Positions 13,700-30,830 of a stretch of 64,000 nt of DNA are shown here, piece by piece. A program made the position numbers and the translations under genes. How positions within the stretch are numbered: the stretch's first letter is position 1; the number at the start of each line of letters is the position of its first letter. Origin of the DNA: Citrus sinensis (lineage: Eukaryota > Streptophyta > Magnoliopsida > Sapindales > Rutaceae); contig NC_068559.1 in assembly GCF_022201045.2 (NCBI RefSeq), positions 3,880,501 to 3,944,500 of the forward strand. Reading direction: 5' to 3'. The notes beneath the pieces were generated by a model, which was not told the origin of the DNA, made no database searches, and saw nothing but the letters and a program-made list of their open reading frames with translations.

Positions 13700-16600
13700 C
13701 TTCCAGGACCTTCCTTCTATTATTATTTTTTATTTGTTTTAAAAAAGAGATAATCACATTTATGATATTTTGGTACGAGTAAATTCCAGATTACCCCTCC
13801 ATGATTGATGTAATAACAATAATATTAACATTATTGTTAACATTTTAAGATTTTACAGATGTTTGGGCCGCTGAGAGCGAGAGCAATTTTTGACATAAAT
13901 TGAAAATTATATGTACAACTTGAATAGCATAAATTGTTTCCTTGAATGAAGAAAAAAGGTGATTGCTTGGGCATCAAACAATTTGAAAAGCAACCGGGAG
14001 AATCAAAGGTGAGAACAAAAATGAAATAAAATTACATATTTGATATTTGATAGCCACTCAAGCATTTGATCGAGTGTTAAACAAATAATTTGGTAAGAGA
14101 ATTGGCTCGAGTATCCACTAAGTAACTCAATTTAATTTCTAAAGTCCGTGGGTAGATTTATATATATTTTTGCATACATTGAGTTCAACATATCTTTAGA
14201 TAAAATTATATAGTGTATAAATTTAAGGTTCTAATAAATTTTAGATTGCAAATGTATGCAGATGCAGTCCAAAGCATTTCGAACCCTAACATTATTGTAT
14301 GACCTCAAAAAAATTTACCAATTTAACCAATTAATATGATTAAATTTTAATTAATTCAAATGGAGTTATAATTGGTTAATTTTAAATTGTAGTTATTCTA
14401 ACAATTTTGGCAGTTACCGTATATATTGTAAAATACAACCAAGACCCTAGCAAATACTAATTGCACACTCAACCAGTAGCGATTTGCAAAACTTAATATA
14501 AAAATTGAATGTGGGCTTCTCCAATGCCAAAGAAGTCAAAGTTAATTGCTTTAGCTTTTTAAAAAGAGAAATTTAATAATAATGGAACAATAAAATATTT
14601 CAAACATCTTTGAAGAAAAGGGTTCATGCTTCATGTGAGAGAACTCCATTATAATATGTGCGGCTCCCTGCTTTCAGCCGTTGATTGGTAACTACTTCTT
14701 AAGTCAACTCCATCAAAATAAATCTTTTATCCGCTTAAGCTAAGATTGTCACTAAAAGCGACGGCTGGTTGGAGAAATATATTTTTGGTGGGTGTATTGT
14801 TTAAGCAAGTTAGGCAGTATGGTGGAAATAAACGCTCTACTTTTGACTTTTAAATCAAACTTCTCTAGTGATGTGCTCAATCTCAACTTCAAAAGATTTA
14901 AAACAAAAAAACAAAAATTAAGATTTTTGGGTGTTATTATATTTTATTTTCTTGTAGTGTCTAAGAGTAAGAGATCCTGCTGATTAAACCCACTCCTACT
15001 AATGTATATTGTGGGTGGATGTAGTGTATTTTAATTTTGGAGAATAAATTTAACCTAAAAAATAAAACAATCAATTACTTGTGGTAATCTATACGAAAGG
15101 GAGTTCAAGTAAAGATAAAAAGATGACTAATTCGAAAAAATAACTTGGAAAAAAAAGGAAAAATCTTATCTCGACTCAATTGATTTTTGAGTTACAAAAA
15201 TAGACCTAATCTTGACTCAAACAAGATGAACGATTTTTTAATCCTCTAATTTCAAATCTATCTTGTGCCTTCGCGAGAGAAATTTTTATTCTTAATGTCT
15301 AAAGATAACTCCATTCATTAGGGGTCCAAATATCGGATCATCTAATACAAGACTAATTAATAATTTTCAACAAATTTTTATTGTAAATATTAATAAATTT
15401 GCAATGCAATAACGTTTTTAACTCTTTCTCGTGTAATATTTAAAAAATAAAAAAACAGGTATGAAATAGAATCGCATTGCTTAAAACAAAAAGAAGGCAT
15501 CACAATTCACTAAAGAAAACAACACAATAAGCGCCAAAGTATGATGAAAGAAACACATGGAAAGCAGTGTAGAGGAAAGAACAAGCAAAATCACGTGGTG
15601 TCGGAATTTACTGCTTCACCATCATATGACTTGTAGTCAAATTGGGTTTCGTATGAGAAGTTGGGCTCACATGATATGAATGTAGATTGGGCTTCATTCA
15701 AAGCCATATATGGCCCAAAAAATGACTTGCTGGCCCAAAAAAGCAAGCCCATTAAGCGCAAACCCTAGCATTTGCATGCAATGGTTGCAACTCAATGAAA
15801 TCAATAACAACACAACCGCAAACACTTCCTACTAATAAGCGTGCAATCATTTTTCAACTAATCTCTTCAAGTCCTATCACTTTGTACATACTTATAGTAT
15901 ATTCAATTACTAAATATTAAGTAAAAATATAATTGATGTGTCAAATAGGTAGCCAATTATTACCAAATATTTAAATTACTTGGCTTCCAAATTAAGTATA
16001 CTGTATATATATATTTTGTTAACATATATACTGAAAATACCCATTGAATGGAATGCACTTGTGAAATAAGCACGAGAAAGAAGAAGAAGAAGAAGAAGAA
16101 AGACAATGAAAGCATGAAGGATGGACGTGGACATGAAAATGAGCGTGGGATGATGTTTTGGCCCCTACCAAAGCCATCATTTCAATCATTGCTTTGATGT
16201 AAGTTATGAACATGGTAGGTCCTTGTAAACCTTGTTTTTTAGTTGCTACTTGTTGAGTGTCTTGAGAGTAAAATGCAATCCTCGATTAATGGCAAATGCT
16301 ATGGTCCTTAATTGAACCTTGATCTTATTGCTACAACTTCAAAATTGTTGTCAATGGTCCCATAAATATCTATTAATCATTAGTGGTTAAGTAAAAATTA
16401 AATATGAACACCATCAAATGATCATAATTTATTATTAATTTTTTGATAATTTATTAGTATTCGGATAATAAGATATATTACTTTGAAGTATCGTGATTTA
16501 TTGATTCACTGATATATTACAATCAGAACTCTATTAATACTTACATAATATTAAAGGATATTTATTTTATCCTAAATTATAGGGAGACAATTATACCCCT

Positions 16601-18000
16601 AATTAATTTTATTGGGAGGGAAAGTTCTCGCCATTGATGGGACTCTTAACTTGTGCACTCAAAGCCAATGGGCTTGTTACAAACACTAATTAATGTTGAG
16701 AAAACCGTCAAAAGAATACTTAGACATCAATGTTGCCACTTGCCATCACTGAAGACCTTGACTTTTTGCCGGTGCAGGTTACTGATTTTTTTCCCACAGG
16801 AGGGACCATACGGGAGCCCGCTTTTATATGTGGGCCTCGATAGTGGTCCAAGTCCAACTATGTAATCATGGAATAGAAAGCAGAAGAGAAAATAATGAAA
16901 GTGAAAAAAAATAAATAATGGATAGCGGTCCAAGTCCGTTATTATTTTTTGTTTGTTCTATTGTCTTATATAGATAATTATAAATATGATGTAATTTTTC
17001 AATAAGAATAAGTTAATAAATAAGAAACATATACACTTCAATACAATATATTTTGTCATATAGCATATTAAAATCAATTCTCTTAGTTTGTCATTTACCA
17101 TATGAAAGAAAGAGAACTCTTAGAGGACTCATGTATATAGTCCTTCTTTAGTTCGTGCGTGTATGTGTGTGCGTGCATGTGTATATGTGTGCGCGTGTGT
17201 GTGTTGCACGTGCGCGTGCGTGCGTTAGTGCAAGAAATCAAGAATAAAATACATGTTGGAAAAACGTTACAAAATTGTAACTTTCTTTTAATGTTTTACT
17301 AGAGAGAATAGAATAAAAATAGTGATTAATACAACCTAAAAAGTTTGGTGAAATTAAACGTCTAACTCAATGTCTGTGGTGATTTATCTCGATTTATTAA
17401 AGTTGAACATCAACCTAAAATTTTGAAAATGAAAAATAAGTAAATGAATAAACTCTCATATTCACAAGAAACTTGAACTCTCAACTTAAAAAATATGATA
17501 AAGACTGTTCTTGATAATCAAAATTGAACTTCAAATTGAAAAATGAAAAAATAAATATGAACAGTAATAGAGTTATAAATGATTGTACAAATTTATTTTA
17601 TATAAATTGATATGATATAAATTTATTGATCAAATAAAAATAAAAAATATATAGATCAAGAGATATTAAATAATAAAAATAAATCACATAAATCGAGATA
17701 TATTTATATTGCATTCTTAAGTAGGCCCAAACTCTGAAAAATGATACAACTAGTTGCCCGATGAACCCATTCAAAGAATTGTTGTCACAATTCGATCATT
17801 TAATTCTCTTATGGTGGTAGTTGAATAATCAATGGGCCTCATTATCCCGACATCAGTGGGTAGTTATAACAAAACATTAGTAAACATGCATACTGATGAT
17901 GGCTAGGCTGTCCTATAAAATTGTACATTTTTGCAGATTTGATATTTTTTTTTATTCTTTAAAATGGTTCTTTAATTAATTAAATAATTCTTATCCCTAA
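13700..18000. other. Gene-free AT-rich DNA with simple repeats
   Basis: No supported gene. It contains a short AAG-type run near 16079-16100 and a GT-rich tract near 17155-17226. Near 15700-15770 there are TGGCCCAAAA, GCCCATTA and AAACCCTAG motifs like promoter elements of housekeeping genes, but no open frame follows. Confidence 0.4.
17155..17226. repeat. Imperfect GT/GC-rich microsatellite
   Basis: A run of mostly GTGT and GTGC units with interruptions, in otherwise AT-rich non-coding DNA. Confidence 0.8.
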
Positions 18001-18050
18001 CCAGTAACCAGGTCATTAGTAATTATTATTCAATATTCAGGCGTTGGCAG

Positions 18051-18057
18051 TATAAAT
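18051..18057 (+). promoter_or_regulatory. Candidate TATA box for the SCPL27-like gene
   Basis: TATAAAT lies about 630 bp before the start codon at 18678, in a locally AT-rich promoter. A CT/CA-rich stretch typical of plant leaders follows at 18360-18384. If used, the leader would be about 590 nt. Motif evidence only. Confidence 0.3.
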
Positions 18058-18563
18058 ATCTCTTGTGCTTTTAGAATTATATCACATTCTGCAAAAGCCT
18101 CTGCAAAACCACATGTGCGCCTGCAAGGCTGCTGCCTGTTTGGTCAAATGCCAATGAGCAATCACAAGAAAGAGAATATAAAGAAGATTCGAAAAGACAT
18201 TTATTTAATAGATAAATAATTGGTGATCAAACGCCAGAAACAAATTGAATTGAAGACTTGCACGTCAATTATTCAATCTTTTCACATCTCACCAGTCACC
18301 ACAACCATCACATTTGATGAATAAAATGCCAAATCTATCTTTGACGTAAATGTCACCTATCTCTCTCTCACACACACACACACTGCTTAGTTAAATTCTT
18401 TGACAACCCAGATAGGTTGGGATCTGGGTTTTTGATTTTAGTTTGACTTTTGTACTTCTTTTTTGTGTTTCAGTTTCTTGTTTGAGGACTTCGTAGTTAA
18501 GTTCCTTAAGAGCTCAGAACTGTTTTGTGTTCTGCTAGTGTTTGATCGACACCTGTACTTTAA

Positions 18564-22762
<4,199 letters not shown>

Positions 22763-22929
22763 ACGTATTCGATTCCATTCATTATCTCTGACGAATAAAA
22801 CATAATTAAGATAATAGGATTGTTCACATGTAGGAGCAGCAGAAAGACAGAAGAAGAGAAGCATTCCGGTTGAGTGCCTCCCCAATCTTGCCTCAAGTGG
22901 CACCATTTCTGAACTCATAATTATTTTCT

Positions 22930-23622
22930 AGATATTAAGTTGTAAGAATTTGGAAATTTATATATATAATCTGTTCTTTATCCAATAATTGAAATTGCAT
23001 GACTAGCCAATATTGATATTAATCATATTTGTTTATCAAATCTGTTCTTCGTAGATTTGTTAAACATTTGAATGTAATTATTTCATTTTGACTGAATTAC
23101 CGCTGGACTTTAATATCCACAAACTGTTTTTTTTTTTTTTTCTCTCTCTTTTTGAGTTAGAAAGAACTGAAAAAATGGAAAAGGATTTTTTGGGGATTAA
23201 AGTAATTTTTGGCATAAAAGAGCTTTGAAAATAAAATTACAGGGGTGCTTATGGTCACACTCATATTTTAAAAATTTGGGTGGGACTAATTCAACCAACT
23301 AAAATACTCCTTGAACCAATTTTATTCTTTAAACTCATCATTAAAATTTGAAAATTATAATTTTACTCATCATATCCACAAAAATGCCAAATATGTCCTC
23401 TGCAAGTCAAAGTTTATTCTATTGTAATTGCTAAACAAACCATTAAACATCATTATTCATTAACCTATCCACTGGTTGAGTTTAAATTGAGATTAATGAA
23501 AACATAAAAATAAGGTTTAATCTAAATCAATTGAAGAAAATTTAAGCTATGTAGCTTTTTGGCCAAAAAAATATTTTCAGCTTATTATCATTTTTTATAG
23601 GTAGTTTATTATCTCTGAAAAC
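22930..23622. other. Intergenic AT-rich DNA
   Basis: Downstream of the SCPL27-like gene. No coding exon or RNA gene was recognised, only short A/T-rich open frames. Confidence 0.4.
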
Positions 23623-23630
23623 AAAATATT

Positions 23631-23782
23631 GGGTCTTGCTAAGTTACATAATGTATCTTACAATAAACCCAAATATAATTATCCATGACCTCACATTTAT
23701 TTCACATAATATCATTCTCTTGTATTAGACAACTACTTTTGGGTTGTTATAAGTTACATAAGATGTAACTTAGCTCCTACCC
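23631..23782. mobile_element. Small MITE with long inverted repeats
   Basis: A 152-bp element runs from GGGTCTTGCTAAG to TAGCTCCTACCC. The two ends are inverted copies over about 45 bp with some mismatches (shared core GCTAAGTTACAT). It is flanked on both sides by AAAATATT (23623-23630 and 23783-23790), an 8-bp target duplication that could be read as 9 bp. That size fits a hAT or Mutator-type MITE. No protein is encoded. Confidence 0.75.
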
Positions 23783-23799
23783 AAAATATTTAGGACTCA

Positions 23800-24577
23800 A
23801 TTAATTATATAAACATAAAATCTAAATAGATGTAACAGAAAAGTTAAACAAATAAAATTAAAATGATGAAAAAATATTTTTCTCTCTCTAGCCCTCATTT
23901 TTAGAGCAGTCTTTATAGTTTTATAGAAATAGCAAAACTAAAATTAGAATTGAAATCATATTTTTAAACTATAACTTAGGTTACACATAATAAAAATCCA
24001 CTATTAAAAATCCCATTTCCGAGACATTTGTAAAAGATATGTATTAGAGAAGCCCATTGGATTATTGGTTTAGAGGATGAGAAGTCTATTGGATTTTGGG
24101 TTCAAAGGATGACGATGGATGACAGACGAAAGATAGTTTAGAGATGAGTATAAAGAGTAAATTATTATTTTTTAATTGTAAAATCTTGTCCTTAATAGTA
24201 AATATATTAATTAACATTATGATAATAAATATTTTTTAAAAAAAGATGAGCTCATAGAATATTTTAGTAGGTTCAAATAAATCCATCCAAAATTTTTTCT
24301 TCAATAACGAAAGGAAATTTCTACAATCTCTTTGGGTGTGAGGAAATTCTCACAAAACTGGAATGCAAAATTTGCATTATAACGAAAATAATATCAATCG
24401 ACAACCATCACATTTTATATAATCTAAATTTTTTATATTATTAATAGAATAATTATATAGCACCAGTTAATAAATTAAATGACATGTTAGTATAATTATA
24501 TTATTTTTCTCTACATAAAAAGTAACCAAACCCCTTTAATTTCTAAAAGTTGTTAGAAAAGAAAACATTATATTTAT
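23800..24577. other. Gene-free AT-rich DNA
   Basis: Lies between a MITE and the Harbinger-type element. No gene or repeat structure was recognised. Confidence 0.4.
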
Positions 24578-25224
24578 TTATAGTGTGTTTAATTGTGGGA
24601 TTAGAAATTTGGATTCCAGAATGAGAATAATTAATAATATTTAATTGTTAAAATAAAAGTGGAAATGCAAATAAAAGATGTGGGGCTCTCATATTTTTGA
24701 AATTAAGAAATAGGAACTTGATTCCTATGGGAGATTAGGAATTAAATTATTATTCCTTACGGGCTCGTTCGGTACCCTTTTCTAAGTAGTGTTTTCATTT
24801 TCCTTTTCATAATACACACATAAAACATATTCGGTGGATTAATTTCAAAAAACCGATTACAAAACAAAAAATCTGGATTTAGTATTATAACTAGTAAATT
24901 GAAAACATGTTAAACATGTTCTCCAAATACTACAATCTAAACCTAAAAATGAATTAAAATATAAAAGAACATCGTGACATTCCCTCTCTTTTTTTTTATT
25001 TATTACATGAGACTATTGCTCAGATTACAACTCATATTATATGAGACTATAACTGATATTTATAAATCAGACTATTACTGGGACCAACTTACATCAATGC
25101 TAATGGAGCTCTGCCCAGATTTTAACCCTCACAAATATTCGAGGGATGTCTACTCCTCACTCATGGGTAAAGGAGGAGACTACCTTCACTCAACTAATTG
25201 AGGAAAGAAATACCCCCACAATAC

Positions 25225-25300
25225 TTTTGGGGGGGGTTCGAACTGCTACCCACCAAGTTGGAGGGTAGCAACCCTGGCCACTCGGGCTGAGCCGAGTGGT
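25225..25300. other. Short segment with tRNA/SINE-like B-box and small palindrome
   Basis: GGGTTCGAACTGC resembles a polymerase III B box, and ACTCGGGCTGAGCCGAGT nearby is a near-perfect palindrome. No cloverleaf or A box could be assembled, so this is not called a tRNA. It may be a small inserted repeat inside the Harbinger-type element. Confidence 0.3.
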
Positions 25301-25301
25301 T

Positions 25302-26515
25302 TGACCCTCCTCCTCCTTGTCTCTTCATTATTGCTCTCTCTTCCCCCGCAGCTTTCTCGATCCAGTTGCAGCAAATCTGCACTTTCTCCCTCCCCTTATC
25401 TTCCTCCAACATCTTTCTCTCTCCTTATTTCTTCTGATCCACTCTCTCTTGGTTTCTCTTGGTGTGCCAGCTGTTGTCGCTACTTTGTCTCAGACACTGT
25501 CGAAGCTCTATCTCTGCCGTAGCAGCTGCTGCTCTGACTCCGCCCAGCTGCTGCTGCTCCGTCTCTGCCCAGCTGCTGCTGTTCCATCTTTGCTCTCCCG
25601 GATTTGTCACTTGCCCAGTCGTTGTTGCTCTCTCGATCTGTCACTTGCCGATATTTGTTTTGTTTAAGTAAATTTTTGAGAATTTATTTGAGTGATTTTA
25701 ATTGTTTTTAATAGGATGATATTGTAGATTAATAGCATGTACTGAAACTAGAGTATTGTAGATTAATCATATTTTATGCACTTATTCTTTCGCTGCTATA
25801 GTATTTCTTTTCACTCTTGAATGATGAATATTGAGGGTTATACTTGTTGATCCCTTCATAATGATAGGTTACTCATCAGAGCCTAGGATTCTTCTTATAT
25901 TGTGTTGATGGGTCCGAACTATAAAAATTGCATGTTTATATATAAAGTTTTACTCAAAGTTAATAGAGCAATTTCAAAATTGATTTACTATGCAAAGATT
26001 GAAGTTCATTGACCACGGTTATCGCAGTACCTATGCCTTTTAATTGGGCTTTTGTTATTAAAGAGAAATAAAGATTTTTCAAGCTTTGCCCTAGATAGAA
26101 TTCAGATAAACAGTTTGTAATTTCAATTTATTGCTAATTCACAATTTGAATTTATTGCCTGTCACTCTGAAAATATCGTATGGATAGAATTCACTGCAAT
26201 CTGCAACTTGTGGAAGTGAGAACAAAAAATAGAAACCCTTTTTTTTGTTGTGCCCTAGAAAAAAAATGAGTTAAAAATTTTTGATGAGAGCTCGGCCTTA
26301 ATTTAAATTGGCTTGTGTAATTTATAATTTATGTATATGTAAGAGTAGTGTTTTTAATTTGATTAATAGTTGATATATGTTTTTTTTTTTGGTTAATTTT
26401 TTCGGGTAACATTCAGTTTTTGATGTATGATATGTTGCTGAAATGACTTTCATGCTATGTTGAATTGGAATAATATTTGACATTTGTTATTTTTTTTTTC
26501 TTCTAATTTTTCAAG
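25302..26515. other. Internal non-coding part of the Harbinger-type element
   Basis: A CT-rich stretch (25302-25660) with CTGCTGCT-like runs is followed by AT-rich sequence before the first Myb-like exon. It may be a leader and first intron of the element's gene 1. No conserved peptide was found here. Confidence 0.35.
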
Positions 26516-26831
26516 AGATAGATACACATGATGTTGATGTTGAGGATAAGACTGATTGGTCTAGTCGGACCGAAACCATTTTTATTCATATAGTACATGA
26601 TCATGTTAAAAAGGGTGATTTACAAACATCAACTTTCACTAAGAAAATTTGGACCGCTATAAATGATGTGTTATTTGAACAATCCCAAAAAAGATTTAAT
26701 GTAGGGCAACTTAAGTCCAATTTTAATAGGTTACACAAAAAATATCGAGAGTTTTCTGACTTAATAGCTCATATCAGGTTTGGTTGGGATCTTGTTTCAA
26801 ATATGGTCACAGCATCAGAAGCTGTTTGGGC

Positions 26832-27816
26832 TAGGGATGACGACCAAACCCAGACCCGGATCAGACCCGGACTGAACATGGAAAATTCGATCCGGGTTCA
26901 ACCCTCACCGAAAATTTTTTTATGCAGAATCCGTATCAGTTTTTCAGAACCCGCATACTTCCGGGTCCAATTCTGGTTTTAGGTGAATCCGCAAATCCGG
27001 AACCCGGATCCGGATATTATTTATTTTAATATTAATTTTTTAAAAATTATTAAATATAAATAGAATTTTTTTTTAAAAAAAAAGAAACCCTAGCCCTCTC
27101 AATCTCTCATTCATTCGTTCCTCTTTCAAAACTCAATCTCTCTCACTCGCTCCTTTCTCGATCTCTCACTCTCTTCAACTCTACTGTAATTTCTCCTCTC
27201 AATCTCTCATATGTTCGACTATTCCTCTCTCAATCTCTCTCACTCTGTCTTCAACTCTCTTGTAATTTCTCTTCTTCAAATCAGATCCTTCGCGGCGTGG
27301 CTGTCATCACTTTCACCGTGCGCCTGTGTTTGTTTCATCACTCATCAGCATCAGCATCACTCGTCTCATCTCTTACTCTGTCGCGGCCAGCAAAAGAGGG
27401 TGGATTTCGTGGCTGTGTTCTGTGGCCTGTGGGGGTGGATTTTGCGGCTGTGTTCTGTGGCCTGTGGGGGTGGATTTCGCGGTTGTTGTATTTGTTTTAG
27501 AACCTGGATTTGAAGTTATATGTTTTGTATTTGAAATTTTGTTGAACTAAACTAAAACAATCTGGATTTTGGAAGCAATTTGGTTATGGTTTGTGTAACT
27601 GTGTTCTTTTTTTTTTCCCTTTTTCCAGCAACTTAAGGAAAGCAATTCGAGTTCAAAACCCAGAATCTGGAAACTTGGATTTTTTTGGATTGAACCCAGA
27701 CCGAACCCGAATGAAAAAAATCGGGTTCAATGCGGGTCCGGTAATGAGAATTTAGTGTTCGGGTCTGGATCCGGAACGGCTAAATCCGGACTCGAACCCA
27801 GAAATTGCCATCCCTA
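26832..27816. mobile_element. Nested hAT-type non-autonomous element
   Basis: A 985-bp insertion begins TAGGGATGACGACC and ends GAAATTGCCATCCCTA, so the termini are inverted copies (TAGGGATG and CATCCCTA). Flanks GTTTGGGC (26824-26831) and GTTTGACC (27817-27824) are an 8-bp target duplication with two changes. It sits in the Myb exon of the Harbinger-type element. Both subterminal regions carry repeated ACCCGGATC-like motifs in inverted sense. The inside has a CT-rich part and a 35-bp tandem repeat, but no transposase. Confidence 0.8.
27401..27485. repeat. 35-bp tandem repeat, about 2.4 copies
   Basis: Units starting TGGATTT at 27401, 27436 and 27471 repeat with period 35 bp and few differences. 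They lie inside the nested hAT-type element. Confidence 0.85.
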
Positions 27817-28796
27817 GTTTGACCTGAATATATTAAGGTAAAACTATATTCGCAATATATTAAATAGTTTCGTATAAAATTTAAATATTATTTTTTTGGT
27901 TTTATACACTTATTTTTTTCTACAGAGAGTGCCTGGAGTGAAGCCATATCATAAAAAAAGGATTAGAGCACTACCAAACCTTAGAGGAGATATTCAACAC
28001 CACCACAACTTCTAGCCATTTAAGTTTTTCCTTTAGCTAAGTTCCATTGTCCTCGGATAAGGATCGTGAATTGGAAGATAATTTTCTTGGTCATGGAGTT
28101 CATGTTGATATTGAGGATGACGATTTAATGGAACCTTTTTCCGAGACTATGACAAAAAAAATGCCTCGTCGGCCAATTGCAACTTCAACTGAGCGTGATA
28201 AAAAAAAAAAGAGTGAGTTTGACATTTACTTTAAAATGACTAGTTCAGTGATGAATGCTAGAATGGAGATGGTTAAATGCAAAAGTGCGAAGTCAACTTC
28301 TCAATGTGTTGAAGAGTGGTCTATTGAAGAGTGTATTAAAGCTGTGGAGAAATTGGGAGACATTGATGGAGATACATACAACAAATTGATAGATAAGCTA
28401 ATACCCAGTATTGAGTGGAGGAAAGTTTTTTTGAGCATGCTTGAGCATAGGAAAAAATATTGGTTAACTAGTTTATATTTTGTTTTTTAAGATGTAATGT
28501 GTTTAACTTGGATTTTATTGGTTGTGAACTGTGTGCTTATTCATTCTATGGTTTGGACTTTGTAGTGCTTTTATTTGTCAAACTTTATGTTATTTTTACC
28601 AGCTGAAATGTATTTTGTTGAACTTTATTTTATTTTTGTGAGTTGAACTTTCTAATATTTTTATTTATTTATTTGGTACAATTATTTTAGATGGTGAATG
28701 AATTTTGTACTTGTATGTTCATTTTATTTTATTTTTTGGATCAATTATCATATACTTGAGATATAATTATTGATTTTTTTAATCAGAGTAGAAAAA

Positions 28797-29634
28797 TGAA
28801 CAACAAAAACAATGAAGATGATGATATTGATAGTTTAACAGATATTGAAGAAGAGGTTTTAGAGGTAGCCATTGCTATAAAAATTTATGAGAAACAACAG
28901 CGTGCTATTAAAAGGCAATGTTATACAGGACAATTGTCTGGCATTAAATTTATTTAAGAGTAGTTAAATGGTCATCCGGACATGATGTATAATATGTTTC
29001 GAATGGATAAATAAGTTTTTATTCGATTAAGTTATACACATAAACACTTACAGTCATTAGAGAATGATAGACATGTTTGTATCAAGGAGGTTGTAGCAAT
29101 GTGCTTGTATATATTGTCCCATGGTGCTGTTGTGCGGATTGTATCTGAGTGTTTTCAACGTTCAGTTGATACTGTATTTACACACTTTAAGCGTGTGTTA
29201 AAAGCACTTTGTCACTTGACAAATCACATTATAAAACCAAAACATTAAGGGGAAATGCCACTAGAGATTAAAAACAATCCCAATTTTTTTTTCCATATTT
29301 TGAAGTAAGAAATTCAATACAAGTTATTTCAATGTTTATGTGACATTAACATTTGATTAATAAATTAATAATTTTTGCATATTTTCACAAAAGTGTATCA
29401 GTGCAATTGATGGAACCCACATTGCTGCATGGTCACCAGCACATAAACAGATATCATATCGAGATAGAAAAACTCAGGTGACTCAAAATATAATGTGTGC
29501 ATGTTCTTTTGACATGATGTTCATATTTGTATATATGGGCTGGGAAGGTACTGCCAATGACTCAATAGTGTTTATAGATGCTTTAAATAGACCAGAATCT
29601 GGGTTTCCACGTCCGGAAGAAGGTAAGAATATTG

Positions 29635-29670
<36 letters not shown>

Positions 29671-30070
29671 ATATCTTTGGCATTTATTTTTTTAATTAAG
29701 TTATGTTTTATTGTTTCTATATTTTAGTATATTACTACGTTGTGGATTCTGGATACATAAATATGAATGGATTTTTTACACTATATAAAAGTGAGAGATA
29801 TCATTTACGTGATTATAGAGGACTAGGTCGAGCACCTAGAAGTCCTCAAAAATTGTTTAATTATAGACATTCATCATTGTGTAATGTAATTGAGCGATGC
29901 TTTAGTGTTTTAAAAGCACGATTTTCAATTTTAAGGGATATGCATAATTATAGTTTACGTAAGCAACGTCTAATTTCAATTGCATGTTACGCTTTACATA
30001 ATTTTATTCGACGAGAAAATGCAAGTGATAGGTTATTTGGGGACTTTGATATGCAAGATTTTATGGAGTG
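28797..30070 (+). pseudogene. Harbinger-type DDE transposase (ORF2), broken
   Basis: The N-terminal part starts at ATG 28797 (MNNKNNEDDDID), continues with CYTGQLSGIKFI and then meets in-frame stops near 28955 and 29010. The downstream frame still reads FIRLSYTHKHLQS and VCIKEVVAMCLYILS. After an intron, 29394-29622 encodes CISAIDGTHIAAW with the first catalytic Asp, then GTANDSIV with the second. After a further intron, 29728-30070 encodes YYVVDSGYINM, RYHLRDYRG and VIERCFSVLKARF with the presumed catalytic Glu, and ends near GDFDMQDF. The order is that of a DDE_Tnp_4/HARBI1-like nuclease. Premature stops mean no active enzyme. A GT microsatellite lies in the last intron. Confidence 0.88.
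29639..29668. repeat. (GT)15 microsatellite
   Basis: Fifteen perfect GT units in the last intron of the decayed transposase gene. Confidence 0.97.
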
Positions 30071-30079
30071 CCCTAGGGT

Positions 30080-30830
30080 CTTTGGTTGCCTTGTCACCAA
30101 ATGCATTTTTATTGGCATGAATATGTTTGTCCTTTTGCTCATATGACCGATTCTTGGGAGTATGCCTAGAGAATAAGTTTGAGGTCATTTTCATGGTTTG
30201 TCCACACATACATGTGTTAGACATTGGCAGGTGATTCTGCATGCCTCATAAATGGTCTCAACTGTCCTGGTGAGCTACTTTTTGGCTTTTTTATAGGTGT
30301 AGTAGCCTTTTATCTGCTATTTTTCAACAAAATATTCCATAATTAATTCTTAGCTATATAATCAATTATTCTTTTTGGGCAATCTCGCACTTCACGAAGA
30401 TGACATTTTTGTACATTTTCTCTACCTTTTGCGTTTGGCATGGTGCATTCCATGTACCATTTTGATTACCTGATATACCAAGCAATGACATAGGCCAACT
30501 TCCTCTTGGTGACTTTACAAACTCTATTTTGACACGTGGCGTTCTATCATTTGCTTTTTATTTCTTTCCCAAACAACAACAACAACAATAATGATGATGA
30601 TGATATTGGAAATAGTAGTTGTAATAATAATTTTAACAATCATAATCATTTTAGTAATTTACTAATTTATGGCATTCATTCAATTCCAAGATAAAGTAAA
30701 TATATTGATGGTAATATAACTCATTCTAGTTCTAATTCCTACAATTAAAATAAATAATTTATTTTAATTTATATTTTCTATTCTATTTTCAATTCATTTT
30801 AATTCTAATTTATTTTGATTGTCCATCGCT
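30080..30830. other. 3' non-coding part of the Harbinger-type element
   Basis: After the transposase homology ends near 30070 no coding similarity is seen. There is a CAA/ATG simple repeat near 30575-30605 and an AT-rich subterminal region leading to the right end. Confidence 0.4.

Larger units (their letters stand above)
26520..28490 (+). pseudogene. Myb/SANT-like gene (ORF1) of the Harbinger-type element, disrupted
   Basis: The first exon (26520-26831) encodes a Myb_DNA-bind_3-type domain: a tryptophan in KTDWSSR, then VKKGDLQTSTFTKKIW, QLKSNFNRLHKKYREF, FGWD and VTASEAVW. A hAT-type element (26832-27816) interrupts it exactly after the VW motif. The exon resumes as EYIK and ends at a GTAAAA donor near 27838. 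The second exon (about 27930-28490) has early frame breaks, then a long open stretch including KMPRRPIATSTERDKKK and WSIEECIKAVEKLG. Such proteins partner the Harbinger transposase and bind element ends. Stops and the insertion make it non-functional. Related plant proteins are often annotated as L10-interacting MYB-like. Confidence 0.8.

Noticed and set aside
25235..25300. tRNA-like GGTTCGAACT B-box
   Set aside because: No A box, acceptor stem or anticodon arm can be fitted around it.
29483..29683. Minus-strand open frame with Thr-His repeats
   Set aside because: Produced by the GT microsatellite; antisense to the transposase exon.
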